From positions 143,773 through 207,772 of the forward strand of contig NZ_JACEFA010000005.1 in assembly GCF_014083865.1 (NCBI RefSeq): a DNA stretch of 64,000 nucleotides. The letters run 5' to 3'. The translations under genes and the position numbers were made by a program. The DNA comes from Paraliobacillus salinarum (GTDB taxonomy: Bacteria > Bacillota > Bacilli > Bacillales > Amphibacillaceae). A model generated the notes under the pieces. It did not search any database, had not been told where the DNA came from, and saw nothing but the letters and a program-made list of their open reading frames with translations. This document shows, in pieces, positions 29,921 through 39,787 of the stretch. Position 1 is the stretch's first letter. Each line of letters opens with the position of its first letter.

Positions 29921-30673
29921 GTGCAACACTATTTTGTTCCCGCTGATCAATGGACTGCTAGCGAAGTGTATATTACCGATGATGATTTACACCATATCTC
30001 TCGAGTCATGCGAATGAAGCAAGGAGACCAAATTATTTGTAATCGGCCAGATGGTCAAACTGCAATTTGCTCTATTTTAGACATCACAGAAAATCAAGTT
30101 GTAACAAAAATTGTTAAGTGGTTAGAAACTAATGTAGAAATGCCTGTGAAAGTTTCGATTGCTCAAGCGTTTCCCAAAGGTGATAAATTAGATTTGATTT
30201 TACAAAAAGGGACTGAATTAGGCGCAGTTGATTTTTTCCTTTTTCATGGTGCTCGTTCTATTGTAAAATTAGATAGTAAGAAAGTAGATAAAAAACTTCA
30301 ACGCTATCGTAAAATAGTCAAAGAAGCTGCTGAACAATCACATCGCAGCTTGCTACCTAACGTGCAGGTTATATCAAGTTTTTCTGAATTGTTAAAGCAG
30401 GCAAATACATTCGATCATAAGCTTGTTGCTTATGAAGAAACGACACGATCAGAAAAAAGTGATAAGCTACATGTAACCTATCAAAAGGTAAAAGAAGGAC
30501 AATCTATTTTTATTTGTATAGGACCAGAGGGTGGATTTTCTGAATCAGAAATAGCTACATTAAAAGAGCATGATTTCACCTGTATTCGTTTAGGTCCTAG
30601 AATTCTTAGAACAGAAACGGCTGGATTATATGCGTTGGCTAGTCTCTCATATCATTTTGAAGAAATGGAGTGA
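29921..30673 (+). CDS. rsmE: 16S rRNA m3U1498 methyltransferase RsmE
   Basis: A 250-residue SPOUT-class (trefoil-knot) methyltransferase. It has an N-terminal PUA-like domain, the AQAFPKGDKLDLILQKGTELG segment near 87, and the knot motif IGPEGGFSESEI near 205 with RLGPRILRTETA near 227. It starts with GTG after AGGTAGG. The mtaB start follows within a few bases. Confidence 0.94.
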   Translation: MQHYFVPADQWTASEVYITDDDLHHISRVMRMKQGDQIICNRPDGQTAICSILDITENQVVTKIVKWLETNVEMPVKVSIAQAFPKGDKLDLILQKGTELGAVDFFLFHGARSIVKLDSKKVDKKLQRYRKIVKEAAEQSHRSLLPNVQVISSFSELLKQANTFDHKLVAYEETTRSEKSDKLHVTYQKVKEGQSIFICIGPEGGFSESEIATLKEHDFTCIRLGPRILRTETAGLYALASLSYHFEEME

Positions 30674-30678
30674 TCTTT

Positions 30679-32031
30679 ATGCCTACAGTGGCATTTCATA
30701 CATTAGGTTGTAAGGTAAATCATTATGAAACAGAAGGAATTTGGCAAATTTTTCAACAACAAGGCTATGAACGAGTTGAATTTGATCGTGAGTCAGATGT
30801 TTACGTAATTAATACATGTACTGTTACAAATACAGGTGATAAAAAAAGTCGTCAAGTTATTCGTCGAGCAATTCGTAAAAATCCAGAAGCAGTTATCTGT
30901 GTAACAGGATGCTATGCACAAACCTCACCTGGGGAGATTATGGAAATACCAGGAGTGGATGTTGTTGTCGGTACACAGAATCGCGAAAAAATGATTGAGT
31001 ATATTGAAGAACATCAAGAGACACGTTTGCCGATTAATGGTGTATCTAACATTATGAAGAATCGTGTGTTTGAGGAAATGGATGTTCCGGTATTCTCAGA
31101 TAGAACGCGAGCTTCTTTAAAAATTCAAGAAGGCTGTAATAACTTCTGTACATTTTGTATTATTCCTTGGTCTCGTGGACTGCTTCGTTCAAGAAAGCCT
31201 GAGAATGTGTTAGAACAAGCCCAACAATTAGTTGATGCAGGGTATAAAGAAATTGTATTGACTGGTATTCATACTGCTGGATATGGGGAAGACATGAAAG
31301 ATTATAACTTTGCCGATTTATTGCGTGATCTTGAGCACAAAGTAAATGGATTAAAACGTATTCGGATTTCTTCTATAGAAGCTAGCCAAATTACGGATGA
31401 AGTGATTCAAGTGTTAGACGAATCAGAGAAAATTGTTCGTCACCTACATATTCCATTACAATCAGGTTCAGACACAGTGTTAGAAAGAATGCGCCGTAAG
31501 TATTCAAGCGACTTTTATAAGCAAAAAGTCGATCGAATCAAGCAAGCGTTACCTGGACTTGCGATTACATCTGATGTTATTGTAGGGTTTCCGGGAGAAA
31601 CAGATCGAGAATTTCAAGAAACCTATGATTTTATTAGAGAAATAGGTTACTCGGAGCTTCATGTATTCCCATTTTCTAAACGTACGGGTACTCCGGCAGC
31701 TAGAATGGACAATCAAGTAGATGATGAGGTGAAAAACGAACGCGTACATCAACTTATCGAGCTGTCCAATCAACAAGCAAAAGAGTATGCGTCCCTTTAT
31801 GAGGGAGAAGTATTAGAAGTTATACCTGAAGAACATGATGAATCAGATAATAACCAAACGATGCTAATTGGTTATACAGATAACTATTTAAAAGTTAGAT
31901 TTGCAGGAACAACTGATATGATTGGTGAAATTGTACGTGTGAAAATAACTCAAGCTGGTTATCCATTAAATGAAGCAGAATTTGTTCGCGTAATGGATGG
32001 GCCTGCTAGAAATCAAACGGTTAGTGTTTAA
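30679..32031 (+). CDS. mtaB: tRNA t6A37 methylthiotransferase MtaB
   Basis: A 450-residue radical SAM methylthiotransferase (YqeV) that converts t6A to ms2t6A at tRNA position 37. It has an N-terminal MTTase domain with Cys residues in GCKVNHYE, NTCTVTN and CVTGCYAQ. The radical SAM motif is CNNFCTFCIIPWSRG near 155, and a C-terminal TRAM domain ends the protein. The ATG at 30679 follows GGAGTG; the in-frame GTG at 30670 overlaps the end of rsmE. Confidence 0.95.
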   Translation: MPTVAFHTLGCKVNHYETEGIWQIFQQQGYERVEFDRESDVYVINTCTVTNTGDKKSRQVIRRAIRKNPEAVICVTGCYAQTSPGEIMEIPGVDVVVGTQNREKMIEYIEEHQETRLPINGVSNIMKNRVFEEMDVPVFSDRTRASLKIQEGCNNFCTFCIIPWSRGLLRSRKPENVLEQAQQLVDAGYKEIVLTGIHTAGYGEDMKDYNFADLLRDLEHKVNGLKRIRISSIEASQITDEVIQVLDESEKIVRHLHIPLQSGSDTVLERMRRKYSSDFYKQKVDRIKQALPGLAITSDVIVGFPGETDREFQETYDFIREIGYSELHVFPFSKRTGTPAARMDNQVDDEVKNERVHQLIELSNQQAKEYASLYEGEVLEVIPEEHDESDNNQTMLIGYTDNYLKVRFAGTTDMIGEIVRVKITQAGYPLNEAEFVRVMDGPARNQTVSV

Positions 32032-32063
32032 TGATGCAAATCAGAAAAATATAAATAAAGTAA

Positions 32064-32112
32064 ATATAAACAAAAGATCATTCTAATAGTGTGAATGATC
32101 TTTTGTTTATAT
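32064..32112. terminator. Bidirectional terminator between mtaB and yqeW
   Basis: A perfect 20-base stem (32064-32083 with 32093-32112) around a 9-base loop. It carries A-rich and T-rich ends and lies between converging genes. Confidence 0.93.
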
Positions 32113-32146
32113 TATTATGCTGTTTAATAGATGGCATAGATTGAGG

Positions 32147-33064
32147 TTAATACAATCTATTTCGAAGATGCTTCTCTAAAAAAGGTATAAAAGGTAATAC
32201 GATGATGACAGAGAAAATATTAAACAGAACGGCAGCATGTGCTAGTTGACTTACACTATTTGATGCTAATTGTTCACCGATAGAAGTAACCAGTGATAAG
32301 AATGGAACAACGATCAACACAGTGAATATATTAAAGATGGTATGAGTGATAGCCACTAATTTAGCTTGCTTTGATGTACGAATAGAGGCTATTAAAGTTG
32401 TTACACAAGTACCAATATTTGAACCTAACATAATGGCAATAGAAGCAGCCAAAGAAATGATCCCTTCATGTAATAGGCTTGCAGTTAAAGCAAAGGTGGC
32501 ACTAGAAGATTGAATAATTGCACTAACAATAATACCAATAAGCAATCCGAATTCTGGAAATGTATGTGTGGTTGAAAATGCATATTTTAATGAAAAACTA
32601 TCATTAATTAAGGGCATTAGAGATTGAAAGCCGTCCATCGCAATAAATATATTTCCTAACCCTAAAAGAATACAGCCAATATAAAAAATGTTCTTTTGAT
32701 TAATAAAAACAAACACAATTCCAATAAATAAACTAATGTGAAATGGGAATACATCCCCTAGAGTCAGTAATTCTCCAGTGATTGTTGTACCAATATTAGC
32801 ACCAAGAATAATTCCGATTGTCTGTTTAAATGTTAAAATCCCTACAGTAACCATACTAATAGTAATGATTAAAACTACCGAGCTACTTTGTAAAATAGCC
32901 GTAGCGATTGTTCCGACCATAATACTTCCAAACAAATGATTCGTACTAGAAGAGATCCAATTCGTTAGCTTTGACTCTGCATAAAATTTCATACCAGTTT
33001 GTAATAAGCGCATCCCTATAAAAAATAGCATAATAAATACAAATAACAATGAAATTAGTTCCAC
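32147..33064 (-). CDS. yqeW: Na+/phosphate cotransporter-like membrane protein YqeW
   Basis: A 305-residue polytopic protein of the NptA/PNaS (Na/Pi cotransporter II) family. It has two inverted repeats, each with the QSSS signature: ILQSSSVVLIITISM near 60 and IIQSSSATFALTASL near 185. GANIGTTITGEL and GSNIGTCVTTLI follow each signature. Unlike the gene at 60135 it has no C-terminal PhoU-like domain. B. subtilis yqeW also follows yqeV. Confidence 0.88.
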   Translation of the reverse strand: MELISLLFVFIMLFFIGMRLLQTGMKFYAESKLTNWISSSTNHLFGSIMVGTIATAILQSSSVVLIITISMVTVGILTFKQTIGIILGANIGTTITGELLTLGDVFPFHISLFIGIVFVFINQKNIFYIGCILLGLGNIFIAMDGFQSLMPLINDSFSLKYAFSTTHTFPEFGLLIGIIVSAIIQSSSATFALTASLLHEGIISLAASIAIMLGSNIGTCVTTLIASIRTSKQAKLVAITHTIFNIFTVLIVVPFLSLVTSIGEQLASNSVSQLAHAAVLFNIFSVIIVLPFIPFLEKHLRNRLY

Positions 33065-33143
33065 TATAGTTCACCTCTAATTAAACTATATGGACATGCC
33101 CTAGCAAACATGTTAATAAATCAATGAATAATAAAACAAAAAG

Positions 33144-33172
33144 TTGACCTACAAAATTCCTTATATTATAAT
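33144..33172 (+). promoter_or_regulatory. Sigma-A promoter of rpsU-yqeY
   Basis: TTGACC at 33144-33149 and TATAAT at 33167-33172 with 17-base spacing, 73 bases before rpsU. Confidence 0.85.
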
Positions 33173-33244
33173 ATCAAAGAGACATGTGTAGAGGATACAT
33201 ATGTCGTAACAAATGGTTGATGCTCCGGAGGGAGGGAAATTAGC

Positions 33245-33418
33245 ATGTCAAACACAACTCGCGTTCGTAAAAACGAGTCTCTTGAGGATGCTCTTCGTCG
33301 CTTTAAACGCAGTGTATCAAAATCAGGTACATTGTCAGAATACCGTAAGCGTGAATTCTATGAGAAACCTAGTGTTCGTCGCAAGAAAAAATCTGAGGCG
33401 GCTAGAAAGCGTAAGTAA
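33245..33418 (+). CDS. rpsU: 30S ribosomal protein S21 (bS21)
   Basis: A 57-residue basic protein, [20 protein letters not shown], ending SEAARKRK. This is the usual bS21 sequence. GGAGGGA precedes the ATG. Loss or low level of S21 affects motility and biofilm in B. subtilis. yqeY follows 60 bases later, forming the conserved rpsU-yqeY pair. Confidence 0.96.
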   Translation: MSNTTRVRKNESLEDALRRFKRSVSKSGTLSEYRKREFYEKPSVRRKKKSEAARKRK

Positions 33419-33478
33419 TTTTATTGCATGAACGGAAATGAAGTTTTTTTATTTCCGAAAAGAGGGTGTAGAACTATA

Positions 33479-33925
33479 ATGTCATTATTAGAACGTCTCA
33501 ACCAAGACATGAAAGCTGCAATGAAAAGTAAGGATAAAGAAAAACTAAGCGTTATTCGCATGGTTAAAGCATCTTTACAAAATGAAGCTATTAAACTTGG
33601 TAATGACGAATTAAATGAAGAACAAGAAGTAACTGTTTTATCTCGAGAGGTAAAGCAAAGAAAAGATTCCCTCCATGAATTTCAAGAAGCTGGACGTGTT
33701 GATCTTGTAGAAAAATTAGAAGTTGAATTAAATGTTTTACAAGCATATATGCCTGAACAGCTATCAGATGAAGCGTTAGAAAAAATTGTATTGCAAACCA
33801 TTGAGGAAGTGAACGCTACTTCTAAAAAAGAAATGGGTAAAGTAATGGGTGCTTTAATGCCTAAGGTAAAAGGTAAGGCAGATGGAACCCAAGTAAAACA
33901 ACTTGTTCAAAAGCACTTGTCTTAA
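33479..33925 (+). CDS. yqeY: GatB/YqeY family protein
   Basis: A 148-residue helical protein of the YqeY family, related to the tail domain of the GatB subunit of tRNA amidotransferase. [25 protein letters not shown] opens the protein, and [20 protein letters not shown] is near residue 120. It may bind RNA or tRNA; the role is not established. The ATG at 33479 gives the family length; the frame is open upstream but AGAGGGTG lies before this ATG. Confidence 0.92.
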   Translation: MSLLERLNQDMKAAMKSKDKEKLSVIRMVKASLQNEAIKLGNDELNEEQEVTVLSREVKQRKDSLHEFQEAGRVDLVEKLEVELNVLQAYMPEQLSDEALEKIVLQTIEEVNATSKKEMGKVMGALMPKVKGKADGTQVKQLVQKHLS

Positions 33926-33948
33926 TCTATTTTAATGGTTTATAAACA

Positions 33949-33992
33949 AATAATCCCCTATCATTATTACTTGATAGGGGATTATTTTTATT
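33949..33992 (+). terminator. Terminator after yqeY
   Basis: A perfect 15-base stem, AATAATCCCCTATCA with TGATAGGGGATTATT, followed by TTTTA. Confidence 0.92.
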
Positions 33993-34022
33993 AACATAAT
34001 TATGCTATAATAAGTAACTGAA

Positions 34023-34049
34023 TGAAACTTTTTCCCGCGTTTTAACGTA
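34023..34049 (+). promoter_or_regulatory. Sigma-W-type promoter of yqeZ-floA-yqfB
   Basis: TGAAAC at 34023-34028 and CGTA at 34046-34049 with 17 bases between match the extracytoplasmic sigma-W consensus. In B. subtilis yqeZ-yqfA-yqfB belong to the sigma-W envelope-stress regulon, so the assignment fits the genes. An extended -10, TGCTATAAT ending at 34011, lies just upstream and may give a second, sigma-A start. Confidence 0.85.
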
Positions 34050-34087
34050 GATATTATACATAATAGAAAATAGAAAGGAGGGAGAAG

Positions 34088-35428
34088 GTGTCGAGCGCAA
34101 AACGTATTTCTTGGATTTTTTTAATAACGTTCATTTTTAGTATGAGTTTGCAATTACCAAATGTTAATGCAGAAGAAAGTAGTGATGGGGATGGCAAACT
34201 TGTATATATCATACCAATTGAAAAAGAAGTAGAACGTGGCTTAGAAGCTTTTTTAAAACGAACAACTACAGAAGCAAAAGAGGCGTCTGCAGATCATATC
34301 ATATTTGAACTGAATACGCCAGGTGGTCGTGTAGATGCTGCAAATAACATTGCAGAGCTATTGCAAGATTTAGAAATTCCAACGACATCATTTATTACTA
34401 GTCGTGCATTATCAGCTGGATCATACATCTCATTAAATACGGATAACATATACATGAAACCACAAGCAACAATGGGATCTAGTGGTGTCATTAATTCAGA
34501 TGGGACGGCGGCTGATAAAAAGGCCCAATCAGCATGGTTAAGTGCGATGCGAAGTGCTGCCGAATCTAAAGGCAGAGATCCTTTATATGCAGCTGCTATG
34601 GCTGATGCGGCTATCGATCTACCTGAATACAATGCTCCAAAAGGCGAATACTTAACTCTTGGTCCATCAGAAGCCGTTGAGGTTGGCTATGCAGCAGCTG
34701 TAGTGAACCATCGAACAGAACTATTGAATGAACTTGGACTCAGTAATGCAGAGATCGTTGAAACCGAAGTAACTTTCGCGGAAGAACTAGCTCGTTTCTT
34801 TACTAGTTCAACAGTAGTTCCTATATTATTGTCATTGGCTAGTATTGGGCTAATTGTAGAGTTGTATTCACCTGGATTCGGTATACCGGGATCAATTGGT
34901 TTAGTTTCTCTTGTTTTGTTTTTCTATGGACATATCGTAGCTGGATTTGCCGGGTATGAAGCGATTATATTACTAGGTCTAGGTATTATTTTAATTGTTG
35001 CAGAGTTATTTGTACCTGGAGGAATTGTAGGTGCTCTGGGGATCGGTGCTGTCATAGGATCGTTGTACATGTCAGCAGCTGATGTAGGTATGATGAGTTT
35101 AAGTATTGCGATTGCTCTAGTTGTGGCTATCATAACAGCTATTGTATTATATAAATTTATTGGTTTAGAAAAAGGCTTTTTCAGACACATTATTCTTAGT
35201 GATGCTACAACGACAGAGAAGGGGTACGTTTCTTCTATTAATCGATTAGAATTAATCGGGTTAGAAGGTATAGCACTTACACCGCTTCGTCCATCAGGAA
35301 CTGCTATATTTGATGGTGAACGTCTTGATGTCGTTACTGAGGGGGGGTATATCGCAAGCCAACAACCAGTAAAGATTGTTAAAACAGAAGGCTCAAGAAT
35401 TGTAGTTAGAGAATTGAAAAACAATTAG
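34088..35428 (+). CDS. yqeZ: NfeD-type membrane protease family protein YqeZ
   Basis: A 446-residue long-form NfeD protein. It has a signal-like helix (about 7-27) and a ClpP-like serine protease domain with [14 protein letters not shown] near 76 and the nucleophile region [12 protein letters not shown] near 105. Four or more transmembrane helices (about 240-365) and a C-terminal OB-fold NfeD domain follow. It starts with GTG after AAGGAGGGAG. NfeD proteins are paired with flotillin-like proteins, and floA follows 13 bases later. Confidence 0.93.
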   Translation: MSSAKRISWIFLITFIFSMSLQLPNVNAEESSDGDGKLVYIIPIEKEVERGLEAFLKRTTTEAKEASADHIIFELNTPGGRVDAANNIAELLQDLEIPTTSFITSRALSAGSYISLNTDNIYMKPQATMGSSGVINSDGTAADKKAQSAWLSAMRSAAESKGRDPLYAAAMADAAIDLPEYNAPKGEYLTLGPSEAVEVGYAAAVVNHRTELLNELGLSNAEIVETEVTFAEELARFFTSSTVVPILLSLASIGLIVELYSPGFGIPGSIGLVSLVLFFYGHIVAGFAGYEAIILLGLGIILIVAELFVPGGIVGALGIGAVIGSLYMSAADVGMMSLSIAIALVVAIITAIVLYKFIGLEKGFFRHIILSDATTTEKGYVSSINRLELIGLEGIALTPLRPSGTAIFDGERLDVVTEGGYIASQQPVKIVKTEGSRIVVRELKNN

Positions 35429-35441
35429 GAGGAATTCGTTT

Positions 35442-36428
35442 ATGGGACCAGATCAAATTATTTCTTTAGTTATTATCGGTATTATTGTTATAGCAGTTGC
35501 CGTATTATTTACTTTTATTCCAGTAATGCTATGGATTAGTGCATTAGCTGCCGGTGTAAAAGTTAGTATTTTCACTTTAGTGGGGATGCGATTACGTCGT
35601 GTTGTTCCTGCTCGTGTGATTAATCCACTGATCAAGGCACATAAAGCAGGAATTGATGTAAATACAAACCAACTTGAAAGCCACTATTTAGCCGGTGGTA
35701 ATGTTGACCGAGTTGTTAATGCGTTAATCGCTGCGCAACGTGCAAACATTGAACTTAGCTTTGAAAGAGCGGCTGCGATTGACTTAGCTGGCCGTGATGT
35801 ACTTCAAGCAGTTCAAATGAGTGTTAACCCGAAAGTAATTGAAACGCCATTTATCGCTGGTATTGCAATGGATGGTATTGAAGTAAAAGCAAAAGCTCGT
35901 ATTACAGTTCGTGCAAATATTGATCGTTTAGTCGGTGGTGCAGGAGAAGATACGGTTATCGCTCGTGTAGGTGAAGGGGTTGTTAGCACAATTGGTAGCT
36001 CAGTGGCACATACTGCAGTACTAGAAAACCCTGATTCCATTTCGCACAATGTTTTAAATAGAGGACTAGATGCTGGAACTGCATTTGAAATTCTGTCGAT
36101 TGATATTGCTGATGTTGATATTGGTAAGAACATTGGAGCAATTCTTCAAACAGATCAAGCAGAAGCAGATAAAAACATTGCACAAGCAAAAGCAGAAGAG
36201 CGTCGTGCAATGGCTGTTGCACAAGAACAGGAAATGGTTGCACGAGTTCAAGAAATGCGTGCGAAAGTTGTGGAAGCAGAAGCTGACGTTCCATTAGCAT
36301 TGGCAGAAGCTTTGCGTTCAGGTAACATGGGTGTCATGGATTACATGAATTACAAGAATATTGATGCAGATACAGATATGCGTGATTCTATAGGTAAATT
36401 ATCTGAAGACGATTCTGATGAAAATTAA
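35442..36428 (+). CDS. floA: Flotillin-like protein FloA
   Basis: A 328-residue membrane scaffold protein (YqfA) of functional membrane microdomains. It has an N-terminal hydrophobic hairpin (about 6-45), an SPFH-like domain, and a Glu/Ala-rich coiled coil (about 235-290, [19 protein letters not shown]). AGGAGG lies before the ATG. It is encoded between YqeZ and the YqfB-like protein under a sigma-W-type promoter. Confidence 0.96.
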   Translation: MGPDQIISLVIIGIIVIAVAVLFTFIPVMLWISALAAGVKVSIFTLVGMRLRRVVPARVINPLIKAHKAGIDVNTNQLESHYLAGGNVDRVVNALIAAQRANIELSFERAAAIDLAGRDVLQAVQMSVNPKVIETPFIAGIAMDGIEVKAKARITVRANIDRLVGGAGEDTVIARVGEGVVSTIGSSVAHTAVLENPDSISHNVLNRGLDAGTAFEILSIDIADVDIGKNIGAILQTDQAEADKNIAQAKAEERRAMAVAQEQEMVARVQEMRAKVVEAEADVPLALAEALRSGNMGVMDYMNYKNIDADTDMRDSIGKLSEDDSDEN

Positions 36429-36480
36429 GAATGAAATGCCCAATACCTATACAGTATTTTCTGAAAGGGAGTGATGGCAG

Positions 36481-36927
36481 ATGGAGAATATTGTAGGAAT
36501 CTTAACATTGTTAATTGCAATTGGTGGAGGCTTATTAGGTTGGTTTGGACAAAACGAAGATGAAGATAGTAAGAAAACATCTTTTCCTTTTCCGAACCAG
36601 AAGAAGCCACAAGCACCTAACAATCATCCTAAAAAAGAGAATCCAACTGTCGATTATTCAGAAACATATTTTGATGAAAAACAAGCGCAATTGGATCACT
36701 TAAAATCCACCATGGACATCGATTACGATCAAATGGATTTACCAGCAAAAGAAAATATTGGTACTGTTAGAAAAGCAAACAAAGAAGTTAAAGTTAATAA
36801 AAGAAAGACTTCACTTTCTATTGGAAAAAATATTTCTAAAGAAGGATTAGCTGAAAGTGTGATTATGGCAGAAGTATTAGGACCACCACGAGCTAAGAAA
36901 CCATATCAAAGAAAAATTTATAAGTAA
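36481..36927 (+). CDS. yqfB: YqfB-like protein of unknown function
   Basis: A 148-residue protein with one N-terminal transmembrane helix (about 4-22), a polar Pro/Lys-rich middle, and a conserved-looking C-terminus AESVIMAEVLGPPRAKKPY. It sits directly after floA, where B. subtilis has yqfB, and the name rests mainly on position. The function is not known; membership of the flotillin operon suggests an envelope role. A strong terminator follows, ending the unit. Confidence 0.6.
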   Translation: MENIVGILTLLIAIGGGLLGWFGQNEDEDSKKTSFPFPNQKKPQAPNNHPKKENPTVDYSETYFDEKQAQLDHLKSTMDIDYDQMDLPAKENIGTVRKANKEVKVNKRKTSLSIGKNISKEGLAESVIMAEVLGPPRAKKPYQRKIYK

Positions 36928-36934
36928 AGCAAAG

Positions 36935-36970
36935 ATCCCCTTACCTATTCTAAAGGTAAGGGGATTTACT
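36935..36970 (+). terminator. Terminator after yqfB
   Basis: A perfect 11-base stem, ATCCCCTTACC at 36935-36945 with GGTAAGGGGAT at 36955-36965, around a 9-base loop. Confidence 0.85.
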
Positions 36971-37010
36971 ATTAGTAAATTCAAATTAAATTAGTTCTGT
37001 TTTATGACCA

Positions 37011-37018
37011 CATACATA
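37011..37018 (+). promoter_or_regulatory. Candidate sigma-E -10 element before yqfC
   Basis: CATACATA at 37011-37018 resembles the sigma-E -10 consensus and lies 27 bases before yqfC. yqfC and yqfD are mother-cell genes in B. subtilis. No clear -35 is visible at the right distance. Confidence 0.35.
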
Positions 37019-37044
37019 TATTAAAAATGGAGGAGGGTATCTTG

Positions 37045-37341
37045 ATGAATAAATGGCAGCAACGATTAGGTAATTGGTTAACAAATCATCTTCACTTACC
37101 TTCTGATACAATTTTGAACCTTCCAAGAATTACAACCATTGGTCAATTTCATGCTTACATTGAAAACCATCGAGGATTACTTATTTTTAAGGATGAAGAA
37201 ATACAATTAAAAACGATGCAAGGGGTAGTGGTGATCACGGGCAGTGATTTTGTTATAAAGACCCTTCTTCCAGAAGAGATACTAATCGAAGGAACAATTT
37301 CCACTATTCATTTCATTGACAGCAAGAATAACGAACAGTAA
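37045..37341 (+). CDS. yqfC: Sporulation protein YqfC
   Basis: A 98-residue protein of the YabP/YqfC family, with LHLPSDTILNLPRITTIGQ near 20, IENHRGLLIFKDEEIQL in the middle and a beta-rich C-terminus. B. subtilis YqfC is a mother-cell sporulation protein of unknown activity. The ATG at 37045 follows GGAGGAGGG; an in-frame ATG at 37027 overlaps that site. yqfD follows after 22 bases. Confidence 0.9.
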   Translation: MNKWQQRLGNWLTNHLHLPSDTILNLPRITTIGQFHAYIENHRGLLIFKDEEIQLKTMQGVVVITGSDFVIKTLLPEEILIEGTISTIHFIDSKNNEQ

Positions 37342-37363
37342 TCAGATAATTGGAGGGTAATTT

Positions 37364-38578
37364 ATGAATCACATCCAAGCCACTTGGTTACAAGGATATG
37401 TACAGCTAAAAATAGAAGGGTATCGCCCAGAATTATTTTTTGACTTGTGTGCTAGAAACCAAGTGCATGTATGGAAAATCAAAAAAATAAATGAAACAAC
37501 CTGTACAGGACACATGTTTATAAAAGATTTAAAACAAATGAAGAAGTTAAGGAAACAGACACGATACAAAGTTTATTTTGTCAAAAAAAAGGGGCTTCCT
37601 TTTCTTTTTAAGCAAACAACAAGCAATCGACCTTTCATATTAGGTTTAATTGCTAGCTTTTTTTTCGTTTTACTTTTGTCTAATATGGTCTGGAGCATTG
37701 ATGTACAAGGAGTACGACCTGAGATAGAGAAACAAATACGAACGACGTTAAATGAGAATGGAGTATACAAGGGTAAACTAAAATTCACTATTCGATCGGT
37801 GACAGATATGCAACAGTTACTTTTGGATGAAATTCCGGAGTTACTGTGGGTAGGTGTGAAGGAAAAAGGGACAACTTATGCATTAGAAGGAGTAGAAAAA
37901 ACACAAGTATCTGAAACAGAAGAATCTTCCCCACGTCACATTGTAGCTAAGAAAAATGGGGTTATTACGGATATGTATGTTTCAAAAGGGCGTCCAATAG
38001 TCTCAGTAAATGATTATGTAAAAAAAGGTGATATACTAGTTGCTGGTACATTAAAAGAGGAGCAAGAGGAAGAAAGTGAAGATAAAAAAAGCAAGAACAT
38101 ATATGTAGCAGCACAGGCAGAAATATATGCTAATACTTGGTATGAATCTACTGTTTCCACTCCAACTGAAGCAGATTATCATGTGTTAACCGGGGACAAT
38201 AAAAATAAATATTATGTTACTATTGGAAATGTTAGCTTTCCTGTTTGGGGTTTTTTTCAAAAGGATTATGAGGATCAACAGATTGAAATGGAGAAACGCC
38301 CATTGCACTTTTTTCAATGGACATTACCTATACATATTATCAAAATGAATATACATGAAAGAGACCATATTAAAGAAAAAAGAACAAAAGAGGAAGCAAA
38401 ACAAATAGGTATCGAACAAGCCAAGAAAAATCTGCAATTGCAATTAGGAAGAGATTCAAAAATAATTAAAGAAAAAATTTTGCACGAAACAGCTGGGAAT
38501 GATAAAGTGAAATTACGCTTATACTTTACAGTTAAAGAAAATATAGCGAAAACACAAGATCTTTCTCAAGGAGATTAA
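37364..38578 (+). CDS. yqfD: Sporulation protein YqfD
   Basis: A 404-residue membrane protein of the YqfD (stage IV sporulation protein) family. It has an N-terminal domain (1-85), one transmembrane helix (about 89-108) and a long extracytoplasmic domain with GVRPEIEKQIRTTLNENGV, IPELLWVGVKEKGT and VKKGDILVAG segments. Orthologues are needed for efficient sporulation. phoH begins three bases after its stop codon. Confidence 0.9.
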   Translation: MNHIQATWLQGYVQLKIEGYRPELFFDLCARNQVHVWKIKKINETTCTGHMFIKDLKQMKKLRKQTRYKVYFVKKKGLPFLFKQTTSNRPFILGLIASFFFVLLLSNMVWSIDVQGVRPEIEKQIRTTLNENGVYKGKLKFTIRSVTDMQQLLLDEIPELLWVGVKEKGTTYALEGVEKTQVSETEESSPRHIVAKKNGVITDMYVSKGRPIVSVNDYVKKGDILVAGTLKEEQEEESEDKKSKNIYVAAQAEIYANTWYESTVSTPTEADYHVLTGDNKNKYYVTIGNVSFPVWGFFQKDYEDQQIEMEKRPLHFFQWTLPIHIIKMNIHERDHIKEKRTKEEAKQIGIEQAKKNLQLQLGRDSKIIKEKILHETAGNDKVKLRLYFTVKENIAKTQDLSQGD

Positions 38579-38581
38579 TTT

Positions 38582-39547
38582 ATGTCAGAAGCATTACATT
38601 TAATTGATTTAGAAATTAATGACCCAAACGAAGCACTTGCGTTATTTGGTGCTGAAGATAAGTATTTAAAACAAATGGAGCAACAGCTACAAGTTTCTAT
38701 TATTACAAGAGGGCAACAAGTTCGTGTCTCAGGTAATGAAGAAGAAGTTAAAGTAATCCAAGAAATTTTAAATGCACTGCTAAATGTTATTAGAAAAGGA
38801 CTAATCATTTCAGAGCGAGATATAGTCTATGCTGTTGAACTTGCTAAAAAGGGAAAAATACACCAGTTTGAAACGCTTTTTGAAGATGAGATAATTAAAA
38901 ATGCCAAAGGTAAGCCAATTCGCGTTAAAACTTTAGGGCAGCGAACGTATGTAAATGCAATTAAGTCAAATGATTTAGTTTTTGGTATTGGTCCTGCTGG
39001 TACCGGAAAAACATACCTTGCTGTAGTGATGGCGATACAAGCACTTAAAAAAGGCAGTGTTAAACGTATCATCTTGACTAGACCAGCTGTGGAAGCTGGT
39101 GAAAGCTTAGGATTCTTACCGGGTGATCTAAAAGAAAAAGTTGATCCATACTTACGACCACTTTATGATGCGCTCCATGATTTGTTAGGATCAGAATACA
39201 CGTTACGGTTAATCGAACGAGGTACAATAGAGATTGCTCCTTTAGCATACATGAGAGGCCGAACATTGGATGATGCATTTGTCATTTTAGATGAGGCACA
39301 AAACACGACACACGCACAAATGAAGATGTTTCTTACCCGTCTAGGTTTTGGATCGAAAATGGTGATCACAGGTGACATCACTCAAGTTGACTTACCAAAA
39401 GGTGTACAATCCGGATTAAAAACAGTGGAATCTAAGCTTAATCATGTATCTGGAATTTCATTCATATACCTACAACAAACTGATGTAGTAAGGCATCCGT
39501 TAGTTCAGAAAATAATTGACGCCTTTGAAACGTCTAGTAGCGAATGA
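38582..39547 (+). CDS. phoH: PhoH-like ATPase
   Basis: A 321-residue PhoH family protein (YqfE). An N-terminal KH-like region precedes the ATPase with GPAGTGKTYLAVVMA near 141 and FVILDEAQNTT near 235. It ends in RHPLVQKIIDAFE. PhoH proteins have been linked to RNA metabolism, and the family is usually encoded near ybeY, as here. AAGGAG lies before the ATG. Confidence 0.94.
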   Translation: MSEALHLIDLEINDPNEALALFGAEDKYLKQMEQQLQVSIITRGQQVRVSGNEEEVKVIQEILNALLNVIRKGLIISERDIVYAVELAKKGKIHQFETLFEDEIIKNAKGKPIRVKTLGQRTYVNAIKSNDLVFGIGPAGTGKTYLAVVMAIQALKKGSVKRIILTRPAVEAGESLGFLPGDLKEKVDPYLRPLYDALHDLLGSEYTLRLIERGTIEIAPLAYMRGRTLDDAFVILDEAQNTTHAQMKMFLTRLGFGSKMVITGDITQVDLPKGVQSGLKTVESKLNHVSGISFIYLQQTDVVRHPLVQKIIDAFETSSSE

Positions 39548-39600
39548 ATAGATTAATGTTAATTGCTATACAAACTAAATAACACGATCAAACGCATGAT

Positions 39601-39634
39601 CCCTTATAATCCAATGATTATAAGGGCTTTTGTA
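39601..39634 (+). terminator. Terminator after phoH
   Basis: A perfect 11-base stem, CCCTTATAATC at 39601-39611 with GATTATAAGGG at 39616-39626, followed by CTTTTG. Confidence 0.8.
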
Positions 39635-39787
39635 TATAGAAAAAATGGTATTACATGTAACAAATTATCTACCTCTATACATCAAGTTTAAATCAGTGTA
39701 TGATAAAAGTGACAATAAATAGCAAGATTCCTGTTCGATGTTCTGTAGCTAACTGTATATTGTAGTAGCTGGAAAAGGGGAATATGG

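Noticed and set aside
33213..33431. 72-residue frame overlapping rpsU
   Set aside because: It is an out-of-frame shadow of the real bS21 gene, which has a proper ribosome binding site and a family sequence.
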